Shown piece after piece: positions 43,019-52,371 of a stretch of DNA of 56,746 nt. The stretch is taken from NCBI GenBank assembly GCA_902761035.1, contig CACWIW010000007.1, positions 1 to 56,746 on the forward strand. Reading direction: 5' to 3'. Each line of letters opens with the position of its first letter. Position 1 is the stretch's first letter. A program made the translations under genes and the position numbers. Below the pieces are notes generated by a model, which worked only from the letters and a program-made list of their open reading frames with translations, was not told the DNA's origin and did no database searches. This stretch comes from an uncultured bacterium. GTDB taxonomy: Bacteria > Verrucomicrobiota > Kiritimatiellia > RFP12 > UBA1067.

Positions 43019-45994
43019 ATGAGAACAACTCATTCTGCTAAACTCGGCGCCTACCTGACGCCGTTGGCGGTTATTGCGCTATCCTTCGGCTATGCCGTGG
43101 GATGGGGTTCCTTTGTCATGCCTGGTAGGGTGTTCCTGCCGGGCGCGGGTCCGGCGGGGACCGTCATCGGAATACTCCTTGGCGCGGCGGCGATTGCCGT
43201 CTTCGCGTTCAACTACCACCGAATGCTCCAGCGCGTCCCGGGGCCTGGCGGCGCTGTCTCGTTTACGGTAAAGGCATTCGGATCGGACCACGGCTTCCTG
43301 CTCGCGTGGTTCCTGTGGCTTACGTACGTCGCCATCCTCTGGGCCAACGCCACCTCGCTCGTGCTCCTCGTGCGCTACCTCTTCGGCGACGCGCTCCAGT
43401 TCGGATTCCACTACACGCTGGCCGGGTTCGACGTGTACTTCGGCGAAGTCGCGCTCTGCATCCTCGCCATCGCCTTCTGCGGCGCGGTGTGTCTTTTCCG
43501 CAAGCGGTTCGCCATCGGGCTGCACACGATCCTCGCCGGAGTGTTCATCGCGGGCGTGGTCACCGTATTCGCCACTGCGCTCGCGCATCACGACGGCGGC
43601 TTTGCGACGATGGGGCCGGCATTCGCACCGGAGGGCGGACACTTCATGCAGGTCGTCCACATCCTCGCCATGGTCCCGTGGGCGTTCGTCGGCTTCGAGG
43701 CCGTGGTCCATTCGTCCGCCGAGTTCCGCTTCCCCATTCGCCGGATGTTCGGACTCCTCGTCGCGGCGATCGCGATTTCCGCCGCGATCTACATCCTGCT
43801 GGCGCTTCTGCCAGTCATCTCCCTGCCTGACGGCTATGCGACGTGGAGCGACTACATCCGCGCGCTTCCGGGGCTGAAAGGCATCGACGCGATGCCCGTC
43901 TTCGCCGCGTCGAAGAAGGCTCTCGGCACGGCGGGCGTCGCCGTGATCGGCAGCGCGATGCTCGCCGCGCAGCTGACGGGTATCTTCGGCACGCTGATCG
44001 CCTCGAGCCGCCTCATGCACGCGATGTCCAGAGGCGGCATGATCCCGAGCTGGTTCGGGCGGCTCAACCGCGACGGCACGCCCGCCAACGCGGTTCTCTT
44101 CGTGATGTGCGCGTCGTTCGCAATCCCGTTCCTCGGGCGTACCGTGACTGGCTGGCCGGTGGACGTCTCGAACCTCGGCGCGGCAATCGCCTACGGCTAC
44201 ACGTCCGCAGCCGCGTTCGCCATCGCGAAGGAGGATTCCGGCCGCCTTGCGCTCGCCGAAAAAATCACCGGAATCATCGGCATCGTTATGGCTATCGGCT
44301 TTTGCCTCCTCATGCTCGTGCCGAACTACATCTCTGGCGATACGCTTTCCGCCGAGTCGTACCTCGTGCTCTCCATCTGGTGCCTCTGCGGATTCCTCCA
44401 GTACCGACACGTGTTCCTTGTTGACTGGCGGACACGTTTCGGACGTTCCATTGTGGTCTGGATCGGCATCCTCGCCATGATTTTCTTCTCGTCGCTCATG
44501 TGGATCCGCCTCGCGATATGCGATGCGTCCGAGGCGGCGTTCGGCGGCCTCGTCGGCAAGACGGTCGATGGCGGCATGGTCGAGGGCATCATGGAGCACG
44601 TTGGCAACGATATGCTCCTGAAGATGGTCGTCGAGCTTCTGCTCCTCTTCTCGTCGCTTGCCATCATACTCAACCTCTTCTACGTCCTCAGCAGGCGCCA
44701 GAAGCGGCTGCTCCAGCAGAAGGTCGAGGCGGAGGAGAGCGCCGGCAAGTCCCGGAGCTACTTCTTCTCGACCGTGAGCCACGACATCCGCACGCCCCTC
44801 AACGCCATCATCGGCTTCTCCGAGATGATGAAGATGGGCTTCAAGACCGATTCGGAGCGCGAGCAGGCGGTCGATTCGATCCTCGTCAGCGGCAAGTCGC
44901 TCCTCAGGCTCGTGGACCACGTGCTCGACTTCTCCAAACTAGAGTCCGGGGACATGGATATCGTCCCCGCGCCGACGGAGGTCTCGAAGCTGATCGGCGA
45001 CGTGGTGGGGGCGTTCCGCACCTCGAAGAAGATCGAGTTTCGGTGCAAGGTGGGTGCACTCCCCGCCCTGATGGTCGATCCGCAGCGTGTCGGGCAAATG
45101 CTGTTCGACCTCGTCGGCAACGCCGTAAAGTTCACGAAGAGCGGCTTCATCGAAGTACGCGCCACGTTCTCCGCTGACGACGGCGGTGCTTCCGGCACTC
45201 TGCGCATCGATGTGGAGGATTCCGGATGCGGCATTGGCGAAGAGGACCTGAAGCGAATTATGTCGCCCTACGAGCAGGTGACCGCCAAGGAGGCGCGCCA
45301 CGGCGGCACGGGGCTAGGCCTCGCCTTCTGCCGACAGCTCGCGAACGCAATGGGCGGGGAAATCACCGTCACATCGACGCTCGGCAAGGGCTCCACGTTC
45401 ACGATTACGCTGCCAGGGGTGAAGGCCGCAGAGAAGGCGGCGAACGAGACTGCCGGGACTGCCGGGACTGCCGGGACTGCCGAGACTACCGGGACTACCG
45501 AGACATCCGTGACGCGCAGCACTGTAGTCTCGGAGGTCTCGTCTGTCCCGGTTGTCCCGTCTGTCCCGTCCGTCCCGTCCGTCCCGGTTGTCCCGTCTTC
45601 CGCCACCCATCGCCGCATCCTCATCGCGGACGACCAGAAGATGAACCTTGTCGTCCTTAAGGCCATGCTCAAGAAACTCGGCGACTTTGACGTAGTAATG
45701 GCCGCCGACGGGAAACAGGCGCTCGCCGCGCTCGAGGCACCGGACGCGCAGCCGTTCGACATGGTGTTGACCGATATGTGGATGCCGGAGCTGGACGGCG
45801 AGGGGCTCGTGAAGGCGATACGCGCCAGCGAGAAGCTCAAGACGCTGCCCGTCCACGTCGTGACCGCCGACGTGGAGCTGGCCAAGCGGCACGTGGAGGT
45901 TGGCTTCACGAGCATCCTCCTCAAGCCAATAACTGTAGAAAAGATACGCCCAGTCGTCTGCGGCGAAGGATCAGGAAAGGATGGTGCGCTATGA
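43019..45994 (+). CDS. Permease-kinase 2: APC-type permease fused to hybrid histidine kinase
   Basis: 991 residues. APC permease region in about the first 480: GYAVGWGSFVMPGRVF, PGPGGAVSF, SSAEFRFPIRRMF, ASSRLMHAMSRGGMIP with GTPANAV. An extra TM pair with a soluble loop follows (about 490-550). Kinase phospho-His near 588 (STVSHDIRTPLN), ATPase motifs (EDSGCGIG, GTGLGLAF), and a receiver with LTDMWMPELDG. No HPt. Between ATPase and receiver a 9-bp tandem repeat encodes a Thr/Gly- and Val/Pro-rich linker (about residues 810-860). The gene overlaps permease-kinase 3 by 4 bp (ATGA). It lacks a Shine-Dalgarno site, as expected for a leaderless message. Confidence 0.9.
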   Translation: MRTTHSAKLGAYLTPLAVIALSFGYAVGWGSFVMPGRVFLPGAGPAGTVIGILLGAAAIAVFAFNYHRMLQRVPGPGGAVSFTVKAFGSDHGFLLAWFLWLTYVAILWANATSLVLLVRYLFGDALQFGFHYTLAGFDVYFGEVALCILAIAFCGAVCLFRKRFAIGLHTILAGVFIAGVVTVFATALAHHDGGFATMGPAFAPEGGHFMQVVHILAMVPWAFVGFEAVVHSSAEFRFPIRRMFGLLVAAIAISAAIYILLALLPVISLPDGYATWSDYIRALPGLKGIDAMPVFAASKKALGTAGVAVIGSAMLAAQLTGIFGTLIASSRLMHAMSRGGMIPSWFGRLNRDGTPANAVLFVMCASFAIPFLGRTVTGWPVDVSNLGAAIAYGYTSAAAFAIAKEDSGRLALAEKITGIIGIVMAIGFCLLMLVPNYISGDTLSAESYLVLSIWCLCGFLQYRHVFLVDWRTRFGRSIVVWIGILAMIFFSSLMWIRLAICDASEAAFGGLVGKTVDGGMVEGIMEHVGNDMLLKMVVELLLLFSSLAIILNLFYVLSRRQKRLLQQKVEAEESAGKSRSYFFSTVSHDIRTPLNAIIGFSEMMKMGFKTDSEREQAVDSILVSGKSLLRLVDHVLDFSKLESGDMDIVPAPTEVSKLIGDVVGAFRTSKKIEFRCKVGALPALMVDPQRVGQMLFDLVGNAVKFTKSGFIEVRATFSADDGGASGTLRIDVEDSGCGIGEEDLKRIMSPYEQVTAKEARHGGTGLGLAFCRQLANAMGGEITVTSTLGKGSTFTITLPGVKAAEKAANETAGTAGTAGTAETTGTTETSVTRSTVVSEVSSVPVVPSVPSVPSVPVVPSSATHRRILIADDQKMNLVVLKAMLKKLGDFDVVMAADGKQALAALEAPDAQPFDMVLTDMWMPELDGEGLVKAIRASEKLKTLPVHVVTADVELAKRHVEVGFTSILLKPITVEKIRPVVCGEGSGKDGAL
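45446..45597 (+). repeat. 9-bp tandem repeats with inverted partner in the kinase linker
   Basis: Left arm: units like GGGACTGCC and GAGACTACC (about 45446-45512). Right arm: units like GTCCCGTCC and GTTGTCCCG (about 45531-45597), the reverse complement. The arms could pair in mRNA or DNA. They encode AGT/TTGT-type and SVP/VVP-type residues between ATPase and receiver. Confidence 0.7.
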
Positions 45995-48842
45995 GCGGAC
46001 AGAAGAGAGGGGTTTCGTCATTTGCGGCATGGGGCCTGTCGTTTGGCTTTGCCGTGGGCTGGGGTGCGTTCATCATGCCCGGAATGGCGTTTCTGCCGAG
46101 CGCGGGCCCGCTTGGCACGCTGATCGGCATCATAATCGGCGCACTTGCCGCGGTGGTCATTGGATGGAACTACCACAAGATGACGTTGGCCTTTCCGGGG
46201 CCGTCCGGCGCCGTCGCCTTCGCGTCCAAGGCGTTCGGTGCGGACTACCCGCCTGGTCGCTGCTGTTCGCATACATGGTGATCCTCTGGGTGAACGCCTC
46301 TGCGCTCGATCTCTTTGCCCGCTTCGTGTTCGGCGGCATGTTGCAGTTCGGCTGGCACAGCACGCGCGCCGAGTTCGACACCTATCTCGGCGAAGTGCTT
46401 TTCTCCGTCGGCGTGATGGTCGTCGTGGGCCTTGTCTGCCTCTGGGGCAGACGCCTCGCCGGGCGCGTCCAGGTAGCCCTTGCGGCGTTTATGCTCGTTG
46501 GCGTAGCCGTGTGCTTCTTCGCCGTCCTCTCGCACCACGAAGGCGGAATCGCGGCGATGGCGCCTGCGTTCTCGCCGAACGGTTCGGACGGCTTCACGCA
46601 GGTGCTGCGCATCTTCGCCATGATGCCGTGGGCGTTCGTCGGCTTCGAGGCGGTGTCGCACGTTTCCGACGAGTTCCGCTTCCCGGCGAAGCGGCTCTGG
46701 TGGATACTCCTTGCGGCTATTGCTGCATCCGTTGCGATGTACGCGCTGCTCGCGCTCATGCCCGCCCTGGCGCATCCGGCCGAGTACGCCACGTGGGCCG
46801 AGTGGGTTGGCGGCAAGCGGACCTTCCCCGGAATCAGAGCCATGGCGACATTGACCGCCGCGCGCACCTCGCTCGGCAAAGTCGGCGTCGCGCTCATCGG
46901 CACGGCGATGTTCGCCGCGATATTGACGGGGATCATCGGCGCGACAATCGTGATGGGGCGCCTCGTATATTCGCTTGCGGTGAGCAACGTTCTGCCGAAG
47001 GGACAGTGGCTAGCCCGGCTTGACAAGAACGGATCGCCCCGCAACGCGACAATCTTGGTCGTTGGCATTTCGCTTTTGATCCCGTTCTTCGGGCGCACGA
47101 TGCTCGGCTGGCCAATGGACGTCTCGAGCATCGGCGCGGTGGTCGCCTACGGCTGCACGTCCGCCGCCGCGTACAGTTTCGCCCGCAAGAGCGACGATGC
47201 GGTCACGAAGGCGACGGGGCTCGCGGGCGCTGTTATGGCCATTGTGTTCTGCTTCCTGCTGCTCGTCCCCAACGGCATCTTGGGAAACGTCCTGTCGGCG
47301 CAGGCGTATCTCGTCCTTTCGGTCTGGTGCTTCTTGGGTTTCGCCCTCTATAGGCAGGTGTTCAAGCACGACGAGCAGCGGCGCTTCGGACGCTCCCCCG
47401 TGGTCTGGATGGGTTTCGTTGTCCTGATCTTCTTCGCATCGATCATGTGGGTGCGAATCGCCACGCAGCAGGCCACGGCCGAAACCGCGGATTCAATCGT
47501 CACATTCCAGAGGCGGCACTGTATCGAGACACACGGAACGACGAACGCCAATGCGCTGCACCACGAACAGGAATTCGTCGCAGACGCGATGGAGCGCCTC
47601 GACAAGAAGCAGCTAGGCTACGACATCGTCCAGCTGGCGCTCTTCGCCTTTTCGCTTGTCATCATCTTCAACGTTTACATGTTGCAGCGGCGGCGGCAGG
47701 ACGAACTGCGAATCGCCAATGAGAAGGCCGAAGCGCGGGAGAAGGCGAAGAGCCTCTTCTTCTCGACCGTGAGCCACGACATCCGCACGCCCCTCAACGC
47801 CATCATCGGCTTTTCCGAGATGCTCCAGAACGGCCTGGAAAACAAGTCCGAGCGCGAACTCGCGGTTAACTCGATCCTGATGAGCAGCCGGACGCTTCTC
47901 CAACTCGTGAACGACATCCTCGACCTCTCCAAGCTCGAGTCGGGCCGGATGGACATCACTCCCGAACCGACGGACGTCGCAAAGCTCGTGGGCGAAATCA
48001 CCCTCTCGTTCGCGGCGACCCACAAAGTCCCCGGACTCAAGGTGCTATGCCATGCCGAAGGCGTGCCGCGGCTAATGGTCGATCCGCACAGACTCGGGCA
48101 GATCGCGTTCAACCTGATGGGTAACGCCTTGAAGTTCACGAAGCAGGGATTCGTCGAACTCCGCGCCTCGTACGAGCCGGGTGAGCCGGGCGAGAAGGGC
48201 GTGTTAAGCCTGTCTGTGAAGGACACTGGCTGCGGCATCAGCGAGGAGGACCTGCAGAAGCTCGCGCGCCCGTACGTCCAGGTCGGCAACACCAAGGCGC
48301 GGCGCGGTGGTACGGGTCTCGGGCTTCACATCTGCCGGATGCTCGCCCGCGCAATGGGCGGCGACTTGGAAATCGAATCCGAACTCGGCAAGGGCTCCAC
48401 GTTCACGGTGACGATTCAGGCAGAGAAAGTGGTGGAGGAGAAACCGAGAAAACCGGATAGCCCGGAAAATCCGGTTGCGCCCGCCACGCTCCGCATCCTC
48501 GTCGCGGAAGACACGAAGATGAACCAGATGGTCCTGAAGGCGATGTTCAAAAAGCTTGGCGTGACGGACATCACCTTTGCCGACAACGGGTGCGAGGCGT
48601 TTGGAATCCTCACGGCCCCGGATGCGCCGAAGTTCGACTTCGTCCTCACGGACGCCTACATGCCTGTGATGACCGGCCATGAACTCGTCGCAAAGATCCG
48701 CGCCAATCCATCCGTCGCCAAGACCCCAGTTTACCTCTTCACTGCCGAGGTGGAGATGAAGGACACCTACGCCGCCGCCGGTTTCGACGGCATCCTGCTC
48801 AAGCCCGCCGACCTTGAATCCCTCAGGAAACTGCTTTCGTGA
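45991..48842 (+). CDS. Permease-kinase 3: APC permease-hybrid kinase, frameshifted near 46249
   Basis: About 950 residues if repaired. Residues 1-86 (GFAVGWGAFIMPGMAF, PGPSGAVAF) are read from ATG 45991. The remainder, from AWSLLFAYMVILW on, is in another frame, 1 bp off. One missing C in a CCC run (46248-46250) explains it: CCCC would restore Asp-Tyr-Pro-Ala-Trp. Downstream everything is intact: the permease (EFRFPAKRLW, GSPRNAT), phospho-His near 595 (STVSHDIRTPLN), ATPase (DTGCGIS, GTGLGLHI) and receiver LTDAYMPVMTG. The cause may be a sequencing error, a recent mutation or phase variation. It overlaps permease-kinase 2 by 4 bp. Confidence 0.85.
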
Positions 48843-48864
48843 AACGCCTGTCACGGAAATGTGG

Positions 48865-48870
48865 TATACT
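48865..48870 (+). promoter_or_regulatory. Extended -10 box of the GH9 gene
   Basis: TATACT (48865-48870) preceded by TGTGG, 9 bp before GTG 48880. No good -35. The expected start is at or within a few bases of GTG, again near-leaderless. Confidence 0.5.
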
Positions 48871-48879
48871 AACCGCATT

Positions 48880-51072
48880 GTGAAAAAAATCATCATCGGA
48901 ATTATCGTCATGGCCGTTGCCGGCGCAGGCTTAGCAGTTGCCTGGCGCCAGTGGGCCGCATCCTTCACCCCGCCCGCGCCTGCCTCAAAGACGCGTTTCC
49001 TAGATCCGTACACAAAGGTGTACCAGACCGACGATCCGGACGAGGGAAAGCAACTTGCGCAGAAGCCGGGCTACTTCCCGGTCCCACAGGGACTCGTCAA
49101 TCCGCTCGCGGAGTGGAAGAAGTGGGAGGCGCGCGTGATACACACCGTGTTCACCGTGCAGGAAACGCCGTTTGCCGACTACGACCCGAACGTGCCCAGC
49201 CCACTCTTCAAGGTGAACCAGGTGGGCTATCTGCCGCACGCGCCGAAGTTCGCGTACGTGGGCGCGTGGCTGGGGCCGACCTACAAGGCGTGGAAGCCGA
49301 AGAAGCCGATGACGACCTGGGAACTGGTGGATGAAAAGTCGGGGAAGCCGGTCCTGCTGCCCGGCGGAAACGCCGCACCACGACTGCGCGTGCTGGACGG
49401 CGTCACGAAGGAGGGCGTGCCGTTCACGGGCGAGGATACTTACGAAATGGATTTCTCCTCCGTCACGAACGAGGGCTCGTATTTCGTGCGCATCCCGGAC
49501 GTTGGCCGTAGCGCCACGTTCCGCATAGCGGCGAATGCGGCGGAAGAGGCGTTCCGCGTCCACATGGGCGGCCTCTACCAGAAACGCTGCGGCATCGCCA
49601 AGGAAGAGCCGTACACGCACTGGACGGCGGGTGCCTGCCACACGGAGGTCGTGCGCGGCACGTTCGCGTCCGACGAGGGCAAGCTGACTCCGAAGGCGAA
49701 GTGGTTCGACATCATCCGCGACAACACGGACTGGGAGCACGGCGAGAAGCTGTACATCACGGGCGGCTGGCACGATGCGGCGGACTACGACCGGCGTCCA
49801 ATGCACCTCGACATCGTAAACAACCTCTGCGCCGTCTATCTCATGCGCCCGCAGAACTTCCGCGACGGACAGCTCGCCATTCCCGAAAAGGCGAACCGCA
49901 TACCCGACATCCTCGACGAGGCGGAGTGGGGGCTCCGGCATCTTTGGGAAGGTCAGCAGCCCGACGGCGGCGTGGGCACGTGGATCGAGAGCACCGGCCA
50001 TCCCGGCCCCGGGAACATTGCCGAGAAGGACGAGATGAAGTACGTGCTCGCGCAGGCGACGCGCAGGAGTTCCCTGATGTATGCCGCACACGCATCGCTC
50101 CTCGCGCGGTGCCATCCGTCCTTCCAGAAAAAGTACCTGGTGTCCGCGAAACGCGCGTGGGACTTCGCCCTGCGCGAACGGCCCCGCTCCACGGTGTACA
50201 AGGTGAAGATGAAGGATAAGGAAGAGAACGTCGTGTGGGAGGAGGACCGCGACCTGCCCGCCAACTACTTCGTGAAGGCGGCCGTGAACCTTCACGCGCT
50301 CACAGGGGATAGAAGCTACATTGACGCGGTCGTGCGGGATCTGGAGCGTATCGACAAGGATCGCGGGAAGAACGGCTGGAGCTGGATTCCGCTTCTGTTC
50401 GCCGGCGAGCGCACGTTCGGCTACCCGAAGGAGCTGGAGCCGTTCTTCCGGAAATGGGAACAGGGCAAGCTCAAGACCGCCAATGGCATCCTGGAGCAGA
50501 TCGAGACCGCCTACGCCTACCGCGCGCCGTGGTGGCCGCCGCAGAAGGGATGGGTGAGCGCGATGGGGTTCGGACACTCCCACCCGCTCGTGCGCGCGCT
50601 AAACCTCATTGCCGCCCACCAGATTACAGGAAACCAGAAGTACCTCTACGCCATCTCAATCGCAAATGATTTTCACAACGGCTGCAATCCGCAGGGCGCA
50701 ACCTTGACGAGCGGCCTGGGCGAGGTCTATCCCGTCACGTTCCTCGACTTGCCGTCCTACGTGGACAACATCGCCGAGTACGTGCCGGGCATCACGCCCT
50801 ACCGCTGGACGTATGCGCTTCCCAAGCGGGTCGTGGAGATGGTCTGGGATGGCGACCGGAAACGCGCATCGGCGTGGCCCATCTGGCGACGCTGGGGCAA
50901 TCTCGAAAACCAGACTGTGGCGGCAAGCGAGTACACGGTTTGGGAGACGATCGCGCCGGCCGCCGCCGTGACCGGCTACCTCATTTCGCCGGAGGCGGCA
51001 ACGCCCCCGCAGCCGCGCCGTCCCCCCGCGCAGAAGCTCAGCGACCTCCCCGGCTACTGGCTCTTGCCATAA
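48880..51072 (+). CDS. Membrane-anchored glycoside hydrolase family 9 (endoglucanase-like)
   Basis: 730 residues. An N-terminal membrane anchor (IIIGIIVMAVAGAGLAVAW), then an Ig-like CelD_N-type domain (FKVNQVGYLPHAPKFAYV near residues 105-122), then a GH9 catalytic domain: ITGGWHDAADYDRRP near 290-304 with the catalytic aspartates, and a C-terminal SEYTVWETIAP that holds the candidate proton-donor Glu. GTG 48880 is the preferred start because upstream codons lie before the -10 box. Its position between EPS genes suggests trimming or release of the polymer at the cell surface rather than plant cellulose use, but both are possible. Confidence 0.87.
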   Translation: MKKIIIGIIVMAVAGAGLAVAWRQWAASFTPPAPASKTRFLDPYTKVYQTDDPDEGKQLAQKPGYFPVPQGLVNPLAEWKKWEARVIHTVFTVQETPFADYDPNVPSPLFKVNQVGYLPHAPKFAYVGAWLGPTYKAWKPKKPMTTWELVDEKSGKPVLLPGGNAAPRLRVLDGVTKEGVPFTGEDTYEMDFSSVTNEGSYFVRIPDVGRSATFRIAANAAEEAFRVHMGGLYQKRCGIAKEEPYTHWTAGACHTEVVRGTFASDEGKLTPKAKWFDIIRDNTDWEHGEKLYITGGWHDAADYDRRPMHLDIVNNLCAVYLMRPQNFRDGQLAIPEKANRIPDILDEAEWGLRHLWEGQQPDGGVGTWIESTGHPGPGNIAEKDEMKYVLAQATRRSSLMYAAHASLLARCHPSFQKKYLVSAKRAWDFALRERPRSTVYKVKMKDKEENVVWEEDRDLPANYFVKAAVNLHALTGDRSYIDAVVRDLERIDKDRGKNGWSWIPLLFAGERTFGYPKELEPFFRKWEQGKLKTANGILEQIETAYAYRAPWWPPQKGWVSAMGFGHSHPLVRALNLIAAHQITGNQKYLYAISIANDFHNGCNPQGATLTSGLGEVYPVTFLDLPSYVDNIAEYVPGITPYRWTYALPKRVVEMVWDGDRKRASAWPIWRRWGNLENQTVAASEYTVWETIAPAAAVTGYLISPEAATPPQPRRPPAQKLSDLPGYWLLP

Positions 51073-51092
51073 AGCGGCGGGTGTGGTAAACT
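51064..51092 (+). promoter_or_regulatory. Predicted promoter of the 51118-55582 unit
   Basis: TTGCCA (51064-51069), 17 bp ending in TGTGG, TAAACT (51087-51092). A start near 51099 leaves a short leader before ATG 51118. Confidence 0.5.
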
Positions 51093-51117
51093 ACGCTGCG
51101 TTAGCGGGATTTCTACT

Positions 51118-52356
51118 ATGCTGATTAAGAAGACAAATGTATCCAACGCCGGCGGCCAGCTTACGCTGAGCGCCCCCGTCTCCTTCCAGGGAAAGGAGAC
51201 GACGTGCTTCTATTCCGTCCCCGAACAGTTTGCCGACCTTGCGGACACCGCAAGCTCCAACTGCTTCCTTGTAGGGTTCCTCTACCCGGCCATGCGTTTT
51301 GGAGAGGACATCCACGTGGAGGGAACGGTCTCGGCGAGGCTGCTGTACAACCTGAACGAATACCTGATTCCGTTCATGGCGATGTGCGATTCACGCCTCA
51401 AGGCGGTCAAGGTGACTGCGGACGCGACGGACGACGAAGGCTGCCGCGCCGCCCGCGCCGTCGGTACGGGGTTCTCGGGCGGCATCGATTCCTTCACCAC
51501 CATTTACGAACACTTCGAGCGCCCGGCGCCGGTCGGCTTCAAGCTCACGCACCTCTTCTTCTTCAACGTAGGCGCGCACGGCATACCGAAGGACGAGTCC
51601 GAGCGTCTGGCCATCGAGCGGAAGTTCCAGGCCCGCTACGAGAAGCTCAAGCCGTTCCCCGCCGAGGTGGGGCTGCCGTTCGTGCCCGTCAACTCCAACA
51701 TCCACCTGTTCCATCCGTGGGGGCACCTTGAAATCGCGACGCTCGCCACCGCGTCCGCCGCGCTGTTTCTCCAGCGCGGGATCCGCCGCTACTATCTGGC
51801 GTCGGCCGGACATCCCTATTTCCACCTGTGGCACTATCTCGGCATGAGACGGCGCCCGGACGACATCGCGTACCTGAATCCGTACCTGCTGCCGTGGCTC
51901 TCCACCGAGTCGCTTGACTTCGTTGACGACGGCACGTTCCTCGACCGTTCGCAGAAGACGGTCCAGATCGCGGATTACGAACCGGCCTCGCGCTACCTGA
52001 ACGTCTGCAGCAACCACGATACCCTTGACACCAACTGCTCCATCTGTCCCAAGTGCTGCAGGACGTTGCTTACGCTGGAGCTGATCGGGAAGGTTGACGC
52101 CTTCCGCGCCGTGTTCGATGTAGATAAGTACCGGCGTGAGGCCCGGCGTCTCTACATCGCCGAAACGCTCGTCAACGTCGACAGGGAGATGTTCTTCAGG
52201 CACATCGTCGATTTGGCGGAGGAACGCGGCGTCAACCTGCGGCGCGAGGTCAACTGCCTCGACCTCTTCCGCGCTCGGATGATGAATGGACGCCTGCACA
52301 CGTTCATCCGAACCAACCCCTTCCTCAAACGTCTCGCAAAGAAGTTTTTCAAGTAA
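51118..52356 (+). CDS. PP-loop (ATP pyrophosphatase)-like protein with a cysteine cluster
   Basis: 412 residues. A PP-loop motif GTGFSGGIDSFTT near residues 119-131 is typical of ATP pyrophosphatases, which adenylate a substrate (asparagine synthase, ExsB, ThiI). Near residue 305 a cluster NCSICPKCCRT may bind a metal. I do not recognise a named family. It is the first gene of a unit with a pyruvyltransferase and two glycosyltransferases, which suggests modification of a sugar or sugar-linked amino group. The leader lacks a clear Shine-Dalgarno site. Confidence 0.7.
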   Translation: MLIKKTNVSNAGGQLTLSAPVSFQGKETTCFYSVPEQFADLADTASSNCFLVGFLYPAMRFGEDIHVEGTVSARLLYNLNEYLIPFMAMCDSRLKAVKVTADATDDEGCRAARAVGTGFSGGIDSFTTIYEHFERPAPVGFKLTHLFFFNVGAHGIPKDESERLAIERKFQARYEKLKPFPAEVGLPFVPVNSNIHLFHPWGHLEIATLATASAALFLQRGIRRYYLASAGHPYFHLWHYLGMRRRPDDIAYLNPYLLPWLSTESLDFVDDGTFLDRSQKTVQIADYEPASRYLNVCSNHDTLDTNCSICPKCCRTLLTLELIGKVDAFRAVFDVDKYRREARRLYIAETLVNVDREMFFRHIVDLAEERGVNLRREVNCLDLFRARMMNGRLHTFIRTNPFLKRLAKKFFK

Positions 52357-52371
52357 AGCGAGGTGAAGACA

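Noticed and set aside
43079..44920. 613-codon minus-strand open frame opposite permease-kinase 2
   Set aside because: Asp/His/Glu/Arg-rich shadow of a GC-rich gene with no recognisable domain; the plus strand codes for the permease-kinase.
45981..46250. Alternative start at 45981 giving a continuous frame for permease-kinase 3
   Set aside because: The upstream part in that frame is Arg/His/Cys-rich and unlike a permease, whereas ATG 45991 in the other frame gives TM1-TM2 that match the two paralogues.
46241..46256. Programmed -1 ribosomal frameshift in permease-kinase 3
   Set aside because: There is no X-XXY-YYZ slippery site or evident downstream pseudoknot; a lost C is simpler.
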